Shown one piece after another: positions 1-9,017 of a DNA stretch of 49,636 nt. This stretch comes from Candidatus Neomarinimicrobiota bacterium. Lineage in GTDB: Bacteria > Fidelibacterota > Marinisomatia > SCGC-AAA003-L08 > TS1B11. The translations under genes and the position numbers were made by a program. Under the pieces are notes generated by a model that was given only the letters and a program-made list of their open reading frames with translations, was not told the origin of the DNA and did not search any database. Location: positions 1-49,636 of the forward strand of contig JADFSS010000010.1 of the NCBI GenBank assembly GCA_022560655.1. Reading direction: 5' to 3'. Position 1 is the first letter of the stretch. Each line of letters opens with the position of its first letter.

Positions 1-59
1 ACCGCCTGGTTGTCGAGAACCGCGTGATAGGAACACACAAAATGGTCCTGCTGAAATAA
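1..59 (+). CDS. 3' end of a secreted protein with a T9SS-type sorting tail (partial)
   Basis: Reading from base 3, an open frame gives RLVVENRVIGTHKMVLLK and then TAA at 57-59. The pattern of a short beta strand followed by KMVLLK and a stop is the very end of the C-terminal FlgD-like/type IX secretion sorting domain common in FCB bacteria. It closely matches the VTLLK end of the next gene. Only 18 residues lie in the window, so nothing can be said of the rest of the protein except that it was probably exported and surface-attached or secreted. The terminator at 82-116 follows at once. Confidence 0.6.
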   Translation, partial: RLVVENRVIGTHKMVLLK

Positions 60-81
60 TTCAGCAGCTCTGACATGCGAG

Positions 82-116
82 AATGGCCCCGGGGACAGGT
101 CCCCGGGGCCATTTTT
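82..116 (+). terminator. Rho-independent terminator
   Basis: A near-perfect GC-rich inverted repeat (arms about 82-95 and 100-113, loop CAGG) runs directly into five T residues at 112-116. It sits 22 bases after the stop of the partial gene and separates it from the 1260-aa protein gene. Confidence 0.85.
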
Positions 117-184
117 GCTGTCGAAGTGAGACCGCAACCCGTAGATTTAGCGCAGGAGGTATTATCGCGAAACGTTAGCAGTTA

Positions 185-3100
185 GTGCCGAGTTATTGGC
201 ACGTTATTTGTACTGAACCTGTCAGGATGACCAGCAACCGCATGAGATCCTTGCGTTCAATCGAAATGGCGATACTTCTGTGGGCGACGCTTGGCCTCGC
301 GCCCCTGCGAGCACTGGTAGAAGTACATATCCTGCCCGATCAAGGCCAAACCATCCTCGCCATCGGCGATACCGTAACCTTCGAGATCTGGATGGACCCT
401 CATGGGCTCCGGCTTACCGGGTATGACATCTATCTGACCTTTGACCCGGAGGTGTTCAAACCCATATTCACAGATACCACGTTCACGGTGAGCAATGGCG
501 ATACGACCTTCATCTTCCGCCCATTCAGCAGTACGGGGGAACTGATCCTCAGCGGCCCGTTGCAGAACGATACGCGGGGCGACGTGTGGGCCACTCCCTA
601 CCTGGTTGACGTGAACCGGCTGGCCGGTTTTCAGCTGGACTATTCGCAACATACCCCCGCTTGCGGGGGCTGCCGGCAGTCCTTCTCCCACAGCGGCGTG
701 GCGGCGACTTTCAGGCTGACGGTGATCGGCATTCCCCCCGCGGGGCCAGCGACGATTACCTTCGATAACCAGTACATCATACCCACGGGTGGCGCCCGGG
801 AGACCGGCTTTTATCCGCTGACAGGTGATGAAGCCAAGAGAGACTTTGACATCCTGGGAAACCTGAACATCCTAGTTGCCGGACTCAAAATATTGCCGGC
901 GCTACCCGATACTACCATCAATCCGGGTGAAACATTGCGTTTGCGGCTAGCGGACTATTTCCTCAGCGGGCTTTATACGCCGGCTCAGGTTACGTGGAGC
1001 CTGACCGTCAATTCCACTCCCGGCGCCACCAGCGCCGTGCTGGACCTGTCGGATACCAGTCTGGTGGTGGCCACAACTGCCCTGGACCAGGGCATCGCCG
1101 ACTTAACGCTTCTGGTCACCTCCAATGATTTCCTCTACAGTGACTCCCAGAATCTACAAGTTATTGTGGATTGGCCTCCGGTCTTCACGCCGCCGTTCCC
1201 TAGCCTGCAATTCGACGAGGATGACAGCCTGGTGGTGGCCGGTTCGGCCATTTTCAGCGACCTGGATGATACGGGACCCGATATTTCCGTCCGGCTGGAG
1301 CCCGCCGCGCCCATCAGGGTACGCTACGACGAGGTGGCCGAAACCATCGCCTTCAGCGCGGACCTCGACTGGTTCGGTTCCGCGCAATCCCGCTTGTTTG
1401 TGGAAGACGCCCTGGGAGTGAGCATCGATACGCTACTGGACTTCACGGTGAACTCCATCAATGACCCGCCGGTGGTGAGTTTTGACAGCGTGAGTGCCCT
1501 GGGGGATACCATTGTGATCCACTACGGGCAGACCGCTACCCTGGACCTGGATTCACTGGTCATCGATGTGGAAAATGCACCCCTCAGCTGGAGCCATGAT
1601 GACCCGGACCCGGCTCATTTGTCTGTAAGCCTGGTGGCGGGGCATATTCTTAGCCTTGAACCAGTGCTGACGGATCCCATTTTCTACGGCGACATCGACC
1701 TCACCATCACAGCCACGGATGACTCGGCCGCCACCGGCAGCGACACACTGGTGGTGAGCATCCGCTCGTGGCCGCCGGAGATCGGTGCGCTGCCGGAAAT
1801 CAAACTGCTGGCCGGGACGCCAGACACGCTGGCGCTGAACCCCCTGGTCTCGGATAACGATACGCCTGATGCCGCTATGACGTGGACCTTTGCCGTGACC
1901 AATTTTCTCACCGGAGCGGCCGATTTTATGGTATCGGTCAATTACGATCAGCCGACACAAACAGTCATCTTCAATGCGCCCGTGAACTACGCCGCTTCCG
2001 ACTGGCTGGAGCTCACGGTGACCGATGATGACAACAACAGCGACATCGATTCCACCCGGCTCACGGTCTTTGCCACCCTCAATCCGGTCATCGATCCCCT
2101 GGATACGGTCGTCGTATTCAGGGACACCAGCACCCAGGTCCTGGACCTGGACGATTTCGTCATTGACCCTATCTACAACGATGCCGACATGAGTTGGAGC
2201 TACCTCGGGGGAGACAGCCTCCAGGCCGTGCTGATTGATCCAGTCACCCACGTGGTAACGCTGGTGACCAACCCAAACTTCTTCGGCTGGGACTCGGTGC
2301 GGTTTATTGCCGCCAATCCCGGCCAGTTCACCGATTCCAGCACGCTGACCGTGCGCGTCATTCCCCGATTCGATCTGTCGCCCCTATGGTCACCGCTGGA
2401 AAGCGCGGAAATAGTGCCCCCTGACACTATCCATCTGTTTAACCTCGCTTCCAAGCTCAAGGATGACTTCACAGCGTTCGACCAGCTGGTCACAAATGGC
2501 TTCGTACTGGACCCTGCTACGGGGGCAGTGGATAACAGCTTGTTAACGTTGACGATCGACCCTGCGACCTCCCTGGCATGGATTGAGGTGCCCAGCGCCC
2601 AGACCATGCCAAACTACACCGTATGGCTGTATTTCTCAGCGCAGGACGATATGGGGCAGGTGTCCAATTCGGACACCATGGTCGTGGCAGTGAGGGACTC
2701 CTATTCTCCTGTGTGGACCCAACCGCCGTCTGTGGCTATGTTGATCAACGAAACCTTCAGCGGCCTCTTCCTGCAGGACTACCTGTCTGACAGGGACACC
2801 CCGCTGGGGAGCCTGACGATAACCTTCGTCAACCCGAATCCGCTCATCACTGTCACCTACAATGCAGCCACCACGGAAGTCACGATTCAGGCCTCCGGGG
2901 TCGCCAGTGAAAGCCGGGTTACTTTCACCGCCACCGATGCGGAGGGCAACAGCACAGCGATCCAGCTGCGCGTCTTCGTCAGGGCGATCACTGATTTTGA
3001 TGCGCCCGAGGGTGGTCTGACCTACCTTTTTAATCCGGTGGCTGATAAGTGGATCAACTTCGTTCTGGTGAGCGACAGCACGACCGACCGCATCAAGACA

Positions 3101-3967
3101 ACCTATATCTACAACTCCCGTGAAGTGCCGCTGTCATTCTCGCAACAGGACAGCCTGCCGGGGGCCATCACCTGGGTTGCCCCCTACCGCTTCGAATTTC
3201 CCGGCGTCTACAATATGTCTGCGGAGCTCATCGATAATGTGAACAACGTTAACCGGCTCTTTATACGGCTCAACGTAGCCTTCGCGAAGGCCCGCGGCCA
3301 GCGCCAAGCCTCCCCTGATCAGCTGCTGACCGTCGCCTATCCCCCACAGCCCGGCGGAAACGGTAAACTGATGATCGTATCTGAACAGCCCGCAAGCGCT
3401 GAACTGATCAAGCGGCTGGAAAGTCAGGGCGCTTTCTCCCGTTCAAACCGGCCATCGCCGAACACGTACATCCTGGACACCAACCTGCCCAAATCAACTG
3501 TTGTGACGCTGACCTTTCAACAATCTGCGGCCGCCGACCCATACTTTTCATTCTATCAGGCAGAAGTGGATCGGCTGGTTAGGATCGATACCTATACCAG
3601 CCGAGAGGGAAAGTTCGAAGCCGTTGTGACACCTGGAACGGAGATCCTGTTCGGGCCCTCGGACACGCCTGCAAGCCGTGACCCTCTGCCGGGCGAGGAG
3701 CTGTATTGCTACCCCAATCCGTTTAACGCAGCGATCCAGGTGCGCTTCATGCTGCGCGGAGAGGACCGTGGCCGCATCCTCATCTATGACCTGTTGGGGA
3801 GGGAGGTCTACGCCACGCCGCACCAGCGCTACCGAGCGGGCATACATTCGTTTACCTGGCACGGTCTTGACAGCCGTGGCTCAGCCGTGCCGTCCGGACT
3901 CTATTTCGTGCGCCTCATGACAGACGGTGGCCGGCTGACAACCCAGAAAGTGACCCTGCTCAAATGA
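185..3967 (+). CDS. Large secreted Ig-repeat protein with N-terminal cohesin-like domain and C-terminal T9SS sorting domain
   Basis: A 1260-residue exported protein. A hydrophobic stretch around residues 28-43 (AILLWATLGLAPLRA) looks like a signal peptide. Residues about 45-230 resemble a cohesin-type beta domain (GDTVTFEIWMD ... YDIYLTFDPEVFKP). Residues about 240-1000 are repeated Ig/cadherin-like units with recurring VTDDDN, ATDDS and ATDAEGN motifs. The last 90 residues form a FlgD-like sorting domain (YCYPNPFNAAIQVRF, IYDLLGREVY, PSGLYFVRLM, QKVTLLK). The frame opens with GTG at 185, but ATG at 227 or 242 would give a more ordinary signal peptide; an AGGAGGT at 154-160 is too far upstream to decide. 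The probable role is a surface or extracellular adhesin or structural protein; no catalytic motif was seen. The stop overlaps the next start by 4 nt. Confidence 0.8.
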   Translation: MPSYWHVICTEPVRMTSNRMRSLRSIEMAILLWATLGLAPLRALVEVHILPDQGQTILAIGDTVTFEIWMDPHGLRLTGYDIYLTFDPEVFKPIFTDTTFTVSNGDTTFIFRPFSSTGELILSGPLQNDTRGDVWATPYLVDVNRLAGFQLDYSQHTPACGGCRQSFSHSGVAATFRLTVIGIPPAGPATITFDNQYIIPTGGARETGFYPLTGDEAKRDFDILGNLNILVAGLKILPALPDTTINPGETLRLRLADYFLSGLYTPAQVTWSLTVNSTPGATSAVLDLSDTSLVVATTALDQGIADLTLLVTSNDFLYSDSQNLQVIVDWPPVFTPPFPSLQFDEDDSLVVAGSAIFSDLDDTGPDISVRLEPAAPIRVRYDEVAETIAFSADLDWFGSAQSRLFVEDALGVSIDTLLDFTVNSINDPPVVSFDSVSALGDTIVIHYGQTATLDLDSLVIDVENAPLSWSHDDPDPAHLSVSLVAGHILSLEPVLTDPIFYGDIDLTITATDDSAATGSDTLVVSIRSWPPEIGALPEIKLLAGTPDTLALNPLVSDNDTPDAAMTWTFAVTNFLTGAADFMVSVNYDQPTQTVIFNAPVNYAASDWLELTVTDDDNNSDIDSTRLTVFATLNPVIDPLDTVVVFRDTSTQVLDLDDFVIDPIYNDADMSWSYLGGDSLQAVLIDPVTHVVTLVTNPNFFGWDSVRFIAANPGQFTDSSTLTVRVIPRFDLSPLWSPLESAEIVPPDTIHLFNLASKLKDDFTAFDQLVTNGFVLDPATGAVDNSLLTLTIDPATSLAWIEVPSAQTMPNYTVWLYFSAQDDMGQVSNSDTMVVAVRDSYSPVWTQPPSVAMLINETFSGLFLQDYLSDRDTPLGSLTITFVNPNPLITVTYNAATTEVTIQASGVASESRVTFTATDAEGNSTAIQLRVFVRAITDFDAPEGGLTYLFNPVADKWINFVLVSDSTTDRIKTTYIYNSREVPLSFSQQDSLPGAITWVAPYRFEFPGVYNMSAELIDNVNNVNRLFIRLNVAFAKARGQRQASPDQLLTVAYPPQPGGNGKLMIVSEQPASAELIKRLESQGAFSRSNRPSPNTYILDTNLPKSTVVTLTFQQSAAADPYFSFYQAEVDRLVRIDTYTSREGKFEAVVTPGTEILFGPSDTPASRDPLPGEELYCYPNPFNAAIQVRFMLRGEDRGRILIYDLLGREVYATPHQRYRAGIHSFTWHGLDSRGSAVPSGLYFVRLMTDGGRLTTQKVTLLK

Positions 3968-4611
3968 GACGGTTCAGTACCCACTTGATCCTGTTACTAC
4001 TCCTGACATGGTCGGCCTGCGGCAAGCCCGGTCCCACCAAGAGTGAGCGCATCGACGCCTTCAATGACAATGGCTGGACTCTATTCGGATTCGATGAGTT
4101 TGACCGCGCACTGGAAAACTTCCTTGATGGGCTGAACCTGGACGGTCAGAACCTCTCGGGCATTATGGGCGAGGGATGGTCACGGCTGATGCTGGGCGAC
4201 GCCGATCTCGACAGTATCGTAGCTTCTCTGGAGAATGGCACCACCAGCGCCGAGTGGCGGCTGGACGCGTGGTGTGGGCTGTCGGCAGTGGCACTCAGCG
4301 ACCAGCGCTACGCGGACGCCGACTCTCTGGCAGCACGGGTTTTTGCGGAGGACTCGAGCTACGTGTTCATTTACCGGCCTCAGGTGACCTGGGAGGACCT
4401 GCTGATTATTCAGGCCCAAGCCCGCTATGTTGCCACCGACTATGCCGGGTCATGGCAGGCGCTTTTGCTCCTGACGGCCGGGACCATCTATGAAACCATT
4501 GATCCCGCCGACAATACTACCTGGATAATCGGAACACAGCTGTTCACTCTGTTCGAAGAGCTGCTGGCAAAGGTAATTTCAGCCCTGGCGGATGAATATC
4601 GTTGGATTTAG
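3964..4611 (+). CDS. Small lipoprotein, TPR-like, unknown function
   Basis: A 215-residue protein with a lipoprotein signal peptide: MRR, a leucine-rich core, then the lipobox WSAC with Cys19 as the likely acylated residue. The remainder is helical with a repeat feel (ALENFLDGLNLDGQN, ADADSLAARVFAEDSS, DYAGSWQALLLLTAG), suggesting degenerate TPR units for protein contacts. The ATG overlaps the stop of the large secreted protein (ATGA at 3964-3967), so translation is probably coupled. It may help assemble or anchor that protein at the envelope; this is inferred from position only. Confidence 0.65.
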   Translation: MRRFSTHLILLLLLTWSACGKPGPTKSERIDAFNDNGWTLFGFDEFDRALENFLDGLNLDGQNLSGIMGEGWSRLMLGDADLDSIVASLENGTTSAEWRLDAWCGLSAVALSDQRYADADSLAARVFAEDSSYVFIYRPQVTWEDLLIIQAQARYVATDYAGSWQALLLLTAGTIYETIDPADNTTWIIGTQLFTLFEELLAKVISALADEYRWI

Positions 4612-6250
4612 GCCTATGAGCACGATTTCAAAAGTTTGTATCCGTTTGAGCCTGGTTGGCCGCTGGCACCCGAGCTTCAAGACGATAATATTTGCCGGCA
4701 TGGCCGGGATCGCGCTGGTGCAGGCTGGCTGCGAGCTGATTAACTCGCGCCCCAGCATTGATATTACCGTGGAAGATCTGACCCCGCTCACCGGATCGAC
4801 CCAGATGTTTACCGCCGTGGTGGAGGACCTGGACGAGGATAATGTCCTGGTGACCTGGTCAGCGACTTCCGGGCAGTTCTCCAAAACACGGGGGCAGGAA
4901 GTAGCGTGGACAGCGCCCTTGGAAATACAGCAAGTGGTGATCATGGCCTTTGCAGATGATCGCAAGGCAGGTGGGACTGATACGGCGCAGGTCACCTTGT
5001 CGGTTGTCAATCAGGCGCCACATATTGTGACCTTTACAGCCAATGAGGACTTCGTCACCCTGGGCAATAGTATTACCTTGACCAGTACCGCCGAGGAACT
5101 GGACGGCGAGGAATTTGTCTTTGAATTTTCCACTTCCCCTACCGGTGTGGGGACCATGATCCACGCCGCCCCGGAGATCAATACCGCTACCTGGATCGCG
5201 CCATCAGACCCCAGCCTTGCGCGGGAGTACGATCTTGTGGTCAAGGTTTCGGACATTCAAGGTTTTTTCTCCTCGGACACCCTGCAAATCTTGGTCTTTT
5301 CCGAGTTCGGGACCATCTGGATCGTGGACAAGTTTGAGCAGCAGGTGACAAAGTACACTTCGCGGGGCGAAAAAATCCTCTCGGCCCGCCAACAGTTCCA
5401 GAACCCGGTGGCGGTAACAAACAACACCAATTTTGATTTCTTTGGATGCTACGTGGCCGATCAGGACGCCGGACAGGTGATCAAGTTGGATGCCAAGGGC
5501 GAAACAATTGCTACTTTCGCCAATCTCCCGGCTGCGTCCGATCTGGCCATCCACTATGGTACAGGCAGTCTGTGGGTGGTCAGTGTCGGTGATGCTGAAC
5601 CCCGCCTCACCGTGATCAACACGTTCACTGAAAACGTGATAGCCAGTGTGCGCGGATTGCGCCACCCCAGCGCCATCACCATTAATCAGAATCGCAACGA
5701 GGTCTGGATAGCCGACATAGGGGAAATGGACCGAATCGTGCAGATAAACATCACCGATTTTATCGCGGCGCCACCCGATACGTTGGACCCGGCTGTCACC
5801 ACAGTATTTGAGGGCAACTACAACAATCCCACCGACATAGCCTTGCTCCAGGAGCAGACAGCCACGGTGTACATCGCCGATATGAATGATGACGAAGTTG
5901 AGCGGCTGCTCTACAACTCCGTGGGCGACAGCTACATTCGTGGCGCACCCGTGGACCTGGGGCTGAACTCCAAACCGGCGAAAGTCGGCGTGGGGCCGAA
6001 TGGACTCGTGTGGGTGTTGGGGCTGGACCGGAGCCTGCAGTTCTTCCCGGAGGACAACACGACCCAGCACACGCCTATTTTTTCATATATGTTCGCCGCC
6101 CCCCACACGCTCGCCATCGATAATGCCACCGGCCACGTCTGGATTGGCGATAACGGCACCCATCAGGTTGTGGAAATCAGCGAGATTGATTCAGTGGGCG
6201 TTACCATCGGAGGCTTCTCCTTCGTGGAAGACATGGTCATCAACAAATAG
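4592..6250 (+). CDS. Lipoprotein with Ig-like N-terminus and NHL/beta-propeller C-terminus
   Basis: A 552-residue predicted lipoprotein. A hydrophobic segment (IIFAGMAGIALVQAGC) ends in a lipobox with Cys at about residue 47. Residues about 55-215 hold two Ig/PKD-like units (VEDLDEDNVLVTWSATSG; FTANEDFVTLGNSITL). From about 220 onward there are recurring propeller-blade strands (GTIWIVDKFEQQVTKY, CYVADQDAGQVIKLD, NEVWIADIGEMDRIVQI, GHVWIGDNGTHQVVEI) typical of NHL or SMP-30-like six-bladed propellers. The ATG at 4592 overlaps the upstream gene by 20 nt; ATG at 4616, just after that stop, is an equally good start and shortens the unusually long signal n-region. It probably acts at the outer envelope with its two upstream neighbours. 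Confidence 0.7.
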   Translation: MNIVGFRPMSTISKVCIRLSLVGRWHPSFKTIIFAGMAGIALVQAGCELINSRPSIDITVEDLTPLTGSTQMFTAVVEDLDEDNVLVTWSATSGQFSKTRGQEVAWTAPLEIQQVVIMAFADDRKAGGTDTAQVTLSVVNQAPHIVTFTANEDFVTLGNSITLTSTAEELDGEEFVFEFSTSPTGVGTMIHAAPEINTATWIAPSDPSLAREYDLVVKVSDIQGFFSSDTLQILVFSEFGTIWIVDKFEQQVTKYTSRGEKILSARQQFQNPVAVTNNTNFDFFGCYVADQDAGQVIKLDAKGETIATFANLPAASDLAIHYGTGSLWVVSVGDAEPRLTVINTFTENVIASVRGLRHPSAITINQNRNEVWIADIGEMDRIVQINITDFIAAPPDTLDPAVTTVFEGNYNNPTDIALLQEQTATVYIADMNDDEVERLLYNSVGDSYIRGAPVDLGLNSKPAKVGVGPNGLVWVLGLDRSLQFFPEDNTTQHTPIFSYMFAAPHTLAIDNATGHVWIGDNGTHQVVEISEIDSVGVTIGGFSFVEDMVINK

Positions 6251-6385
6251 GCGTTGCCGCAACCTTTCAACCCCTCCGCACGCACACACTGGACGCCCCT
6301 GTTTTTTGGCCCTCGCAACGGCGGTCCAAATGCGCCACCCATAATCCATTGAAGCCCTTGCTCCCCATCGGTACATTCCCAGCCG

Positions 6386-7198
6386 ATGCCGATCCCTTTT
6401 AATGCCCGTCTGCTGGCAGCAGTAGAGCAGAAGAAATCGTGTCTCTGCCTGGGTCTGGATCTGGACCCGGACCGGTCCAGCCGACTGCACGGTTCCAACC
6501 TGGAGTCCTTGCGCGCGGCGTCCCTGGCTATCGTGGAGGCCACCTGGAATCAGGTATGGGGCTACAAGCTTAACTTCGCTTTTTTTGAGCGCTACGGATC
6601 GGTGGGTTACGCCTGGCTGGAGACCCTGGTGGCAGCCATCGCTGGACGGGCGCTGGTAGTGGGCGATGGAAAGCGCGGGGACATCGGCAACACGGCGCGG
6701 CATTATGCCCGCGCCATGTTTGGGCAGTTGGGGTTGGATGCGGCCACAGTAAACCCATATATGGGCCGCGACGCGGTCGAACCATTTCTTGCCGACACCA
6801 CACGGGGCGCATTCATTCTGTGTCTCAGCTCCAACCCGGGCGCTGCAGACTTCCAGCAGCGCGGCAATGGCAGCCCGCTCTACCTTGCCGTGGCCCGCTG
6901 GGCTCAGGGCATGAACCATAACCGGAACCTGGGACTGGTGGTGGGCGCCACCCATACCGAGGAGCTGGCTGAGGTTCGACAGGCCGCCCCGGCGCTCCCC
7001 TTTCTGATCCCTGGAATCGGAGCACAGGAGGGTTCGTTAAAGGCTGCGGTTGCCAGCGGTACCGAAAAAGCACCCAGCATCATTGCCATAGCGCGGGCGA
7101 TACTGTACGCTGGTGATGGCAGTTTGGACGCTATTACCGCAGCGGTAGCTGACTACAATCGCCGCATCAATAACCTGGTGGCGAGCGGTGGCGCCTGA
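6386..7198 (+). CDS. pyrF: Orotidine 5'-phosphate decarboxylase, type 2
   Basis: PyrF removes CO2 from orotidine monophosphate to give UMP, the last step of de novo pyrimidine synthesis, in the cytoplasm. The 270-residue protein has the type 2 family blocks: CLGLDLDPDR near the start, the phosphate/active-site segment GDGKRGDIGNTARHYA with the catalytic Lys/Asp pair, VNPYMGRDAVEPFL, CLSSNPGA, and LIPGIGAQEGS near the C-terminus. Length is normal for this subfamily, which is distinct from the shorter E. coli type. Its last codons overlap the GTG start of pyrE by 11 nt, so the two consecutive pathway enzymes form an operon. Confidence 0.95.
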   Translation: MPIPFNARLLAAVEQKKSCLCLGLDLDPDRSSRLHGSNLESLRAASLAIVEATWNQVWGYKLNFAFFERYGSVGYAWLETLVAAIAGRALVVGDGKRGDIGNTARHYARAMFGQLGLDAATVNPYMGRDAVEPFLADTTRGAFILCLSSNPGAADFQQRGNGSPLYLAVARWAQGMNHNRNLGLVVGATHTEELAEVRQAAPALPFLIPGIGAQEGSLKAAVASGTEKAPSIIAIARAILYAGDGSLDAITAAVADYNRRINNLVASGGA

Positions 7199-7775
7199 CC
7201 TGCTGGACCTGCTGAAGGAGAGCGGGGCCCTCCTGGAGGGTCACTTCCTGCTCACCTCCGGCAGGCACAGCGATCGTTACGTGGAGAAATTCAGGCTGCT
7301 GGAACAGCCGGCAGCCTTGGACAGGGTGGCGGCAGCCGCGGTGGCCGGTGTACCCCCGGATGAAATCGACGTGGTCCTGGGTGCGGCGGTGGGCGGCATC
7401 CTGTTGGCAGGTGCCGTGGCGCGACTGCTGGGGCGGCGCATCATGTTTACGGAACGGGTGGACGGGGCCATGACCCTGCGGCGGGGATTTGCCCTTGCGC
7501 CGGGAGAGCGCGTACTGATTGTGGACGATATTGTCACCACTGGTGGGTCCATCAAGGAACTTCTGGATGTAGTAGACCGGGCAGGCGCAGCGGTGCACAG
7601 CGTGGTCTGCATCGTGGACCGTAGCGCGGGTGATATCGATATAGCTGCGACGAAGCGCGCACTGGTGCGGCTGCCGATGACCAGCTGGTCGCCAGAGAAC
7701 TGCCCGTTATGCAAGGCGGGGGTCCCGCTCACGGAGCGGGGACGCTCTGGCAGGGGGGCACCGGCAGGCAAGTGA
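7188..7775 (+). CDS. pyrE: Orotate phosphoribosyltransferase
   Basis: PyrE joins orotate to PRPP to make OMP, the substrate of PyrF encoded just upstream. The 195-residue protein has the PRPP-binding loop VLIVDDIVTTGGS at about residues 107-119, the N-terminal HFLLTSGRHSDRY substrate segment, and the GAAVGGILLA flexible region. The C-terminal CPLCKAGVPL is a known feature of one bacterial PyrE subgroup. The GTG at 7188 lies inside the end of pyrF, consistent with translational coupling. Confidence 0.95.
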   Translation: MAPDLLDLLKESGALLEGHFLLTSGRHSDRYVEKFRLLEQPAALDRVAAAAVAGVPPDEIDVVLGAAVGGILLAGAVARLLGRRIMFTERVDGAMTLRRGFALAPGERVLIVDDIVTTGGSIKELLDVVDRAGAAVHSVVCIVDRSAGDIDIAATKRALVRLPMTSWSPENCPLCKAGVPLTERGRSGRGAPAGK

Positions 7776-7946
7776 GGCAAGTTGGGCGGCAATTTCAGGC
7801 GTGGGTCGAGAACGTGGCAGACAATTTTCTCATATGGCAAATGATTGCGCCAAAGCCTAATTTTATGAAATTCTGACAGGTACGGCGTGGCGGCGGGTCC
7901 GGGCCAGGCGCGGCTGCCGATACCTGCATGGATGAGGCACTTATAC

Positions 7947-7953
7947 AGGAGGT
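7947..7953 (+). promoter_or_regulatory. Ribosome binding site fixing the cyclophilin start
   Basis: AGGAGGT here stands 5 nt before GTG at 7959. It makes that GTG a better start than the upstream in-frame codons at 7887 or 7932, and gives a protein that begins directly with its signal peptide. Confidence 0.75.
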
Positions 7954-7958
7954 CAAGG

Positions 7959-8861
7959 GTGATCGAGATAGGACGCGGGGGGCCTTACCTGGCGCTGCTG
8001 CTGGCGGCGGCCAGTTGGTCCTGTGGACAGGCAGGGCCAGATGAGGACGTTCTCAAGCGTTATCCTGATGGATCGAAGCAGGAGGTGGCCCGCTATGTAA
8101 GCGCAGGCGGCGAGCGACATCTGGTTGCCAAAATCGGGTACAGCCAGAGCGGCGACGTGACCTTCGAGGAGCGGTACGCCGAGCGCAAGACCGTTTCCTA
8201 CCAATCGTGGTGGCCCAACCGCAATCTCAAGGTTGTCCGGACCTACTCTGACGGACAGATGGTGGCAGAAGTGAGCTACGATAGGGACGGTGTTCAGTAC
8301 ATCAGCGGCGAGGAAGTGCAGGCCATCATCGCTGACCTGGCCGACTATCCCGGCGAACCTGCCGCCGCCAGCGATACAGTGGTCATGGAAACCTCGGCGG
8401 GGACGATTACCTTGCGCCTCTTCACCGATGTAGCTCCGGGACACAGCAACAATTTCAAGCGGCTGGCCAATGCCGGCTTTTACGACAGCACGACCTTTCA
8501 CCGGGTCGTCCCCAACTTCGTCATCCAGGGGGGCGATATACTGTCCCGGGACGCGCAGCGGGCTAACGATGGGCAGGGCAATCCCGGCTTTACCGTGCCG
8601 GCCGAATTCAACCCTCGGATCCATGCCAGGGGAACCCTGGCCATGGCCCGATCCAATGACCCCAACAGCGCCGGCAGCCAGTTTTATATCGCCCTGTCAC
8701 GACTCACCCAACTGGACAACCGCTACACGGTCTTCGGGGAAGTGATCTCGGGGCTGGAAGCCGTTGACGCTATCGCTGCCGCTGCCCGGGATTCCAAAGA
8801 CAATCCAATTGATCCCCAGCGCATCTATCGCGTCCGGGTTGGTTCGCAACCGTCACCCTAG
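7959..8861 (+). CDS. Cyclophilin-type peptidyl-prolyl isomerase lipoprotein
   Basis: A 300-residue predicted lipoprotein (lipobox AAASWSC, Cys22). The C-terminal half, from about residue 130, is a cyclophilin domain that would catalyse cis-trans isomerisation of Xaa-Pro bonds: GTITLRLFTDVAPGHSNNF, FYDSTTFHRVVPNFVIQGGD, GTLAMARSNDPNSAGSQFYI and YTVFGEVISGLEAVD are all family-typical. Residues about 28-115 hold short repeats of the type YPDGSKQEVARY and WPNRNLKVVRTYSDGQ, resembling YwqK/MORN-like repeats. The frame is open from 7887, but the Shine-Dalgarno at 7947 and the signal peptide favour GTG 7959. It likely assists folding of exported proteins in the periplasm, in keeping with the nearby dsbD and tlpA genes. 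Confidence 0.88.
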   Translation: MIEIGRGGPYLALLLAAASWSCGQAGPDEDVLKRYPDGSKQEVARYVSAGGERHLVAKIGYSQSGDVTFEERYAERKTVSYQSWWPNRNLKVVRTYSDGQMVAEVSYDRDGVQYISGEEVQAIIADLADYPGEPAAASDTVVMETSAGTITLRLFTDVAPGHSNNFKRLANAGFYDSTTFHRVVPNFVIQGGDILSRDAQRANDGQGNPGFTVPAEFNPRIHARGTLAMARSNDPNSAGSQFYIALSRLTQLDNRYTVFGEVISGLEAVDAIAAAARDSKDNPIDPQRIYRVRVGSQPSP

Positions 8862-9017
8862 AGGGTCGCGGCGACGATAGTTTGGCACCTATGCGAATAC
8901 ACGGGGAAACCAGTCCTGAGGTAGTGAGTTATAGTCTGAGGAGAGCTGGACGGATGAGGGACGGCTCCCGAGGGGGGCCAGGAGCGTCACGCTGGAGACA
9001 GCACGCTGGGCTTCGAT

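Noticed and set aside
257-691. 144-codon minus-strand frame inside the large secreted protein gene
   Set aside because: Antisense to a clearly coding region, with no family resemblance or ribosome site.
5204-6070. 288-codon minus-strand frame
   Set aside because: Lies fully antisense to the NHL-propeller lipoprotein, whose signal peptide and repeats are convincing; a shadow of GC-rich codon use.
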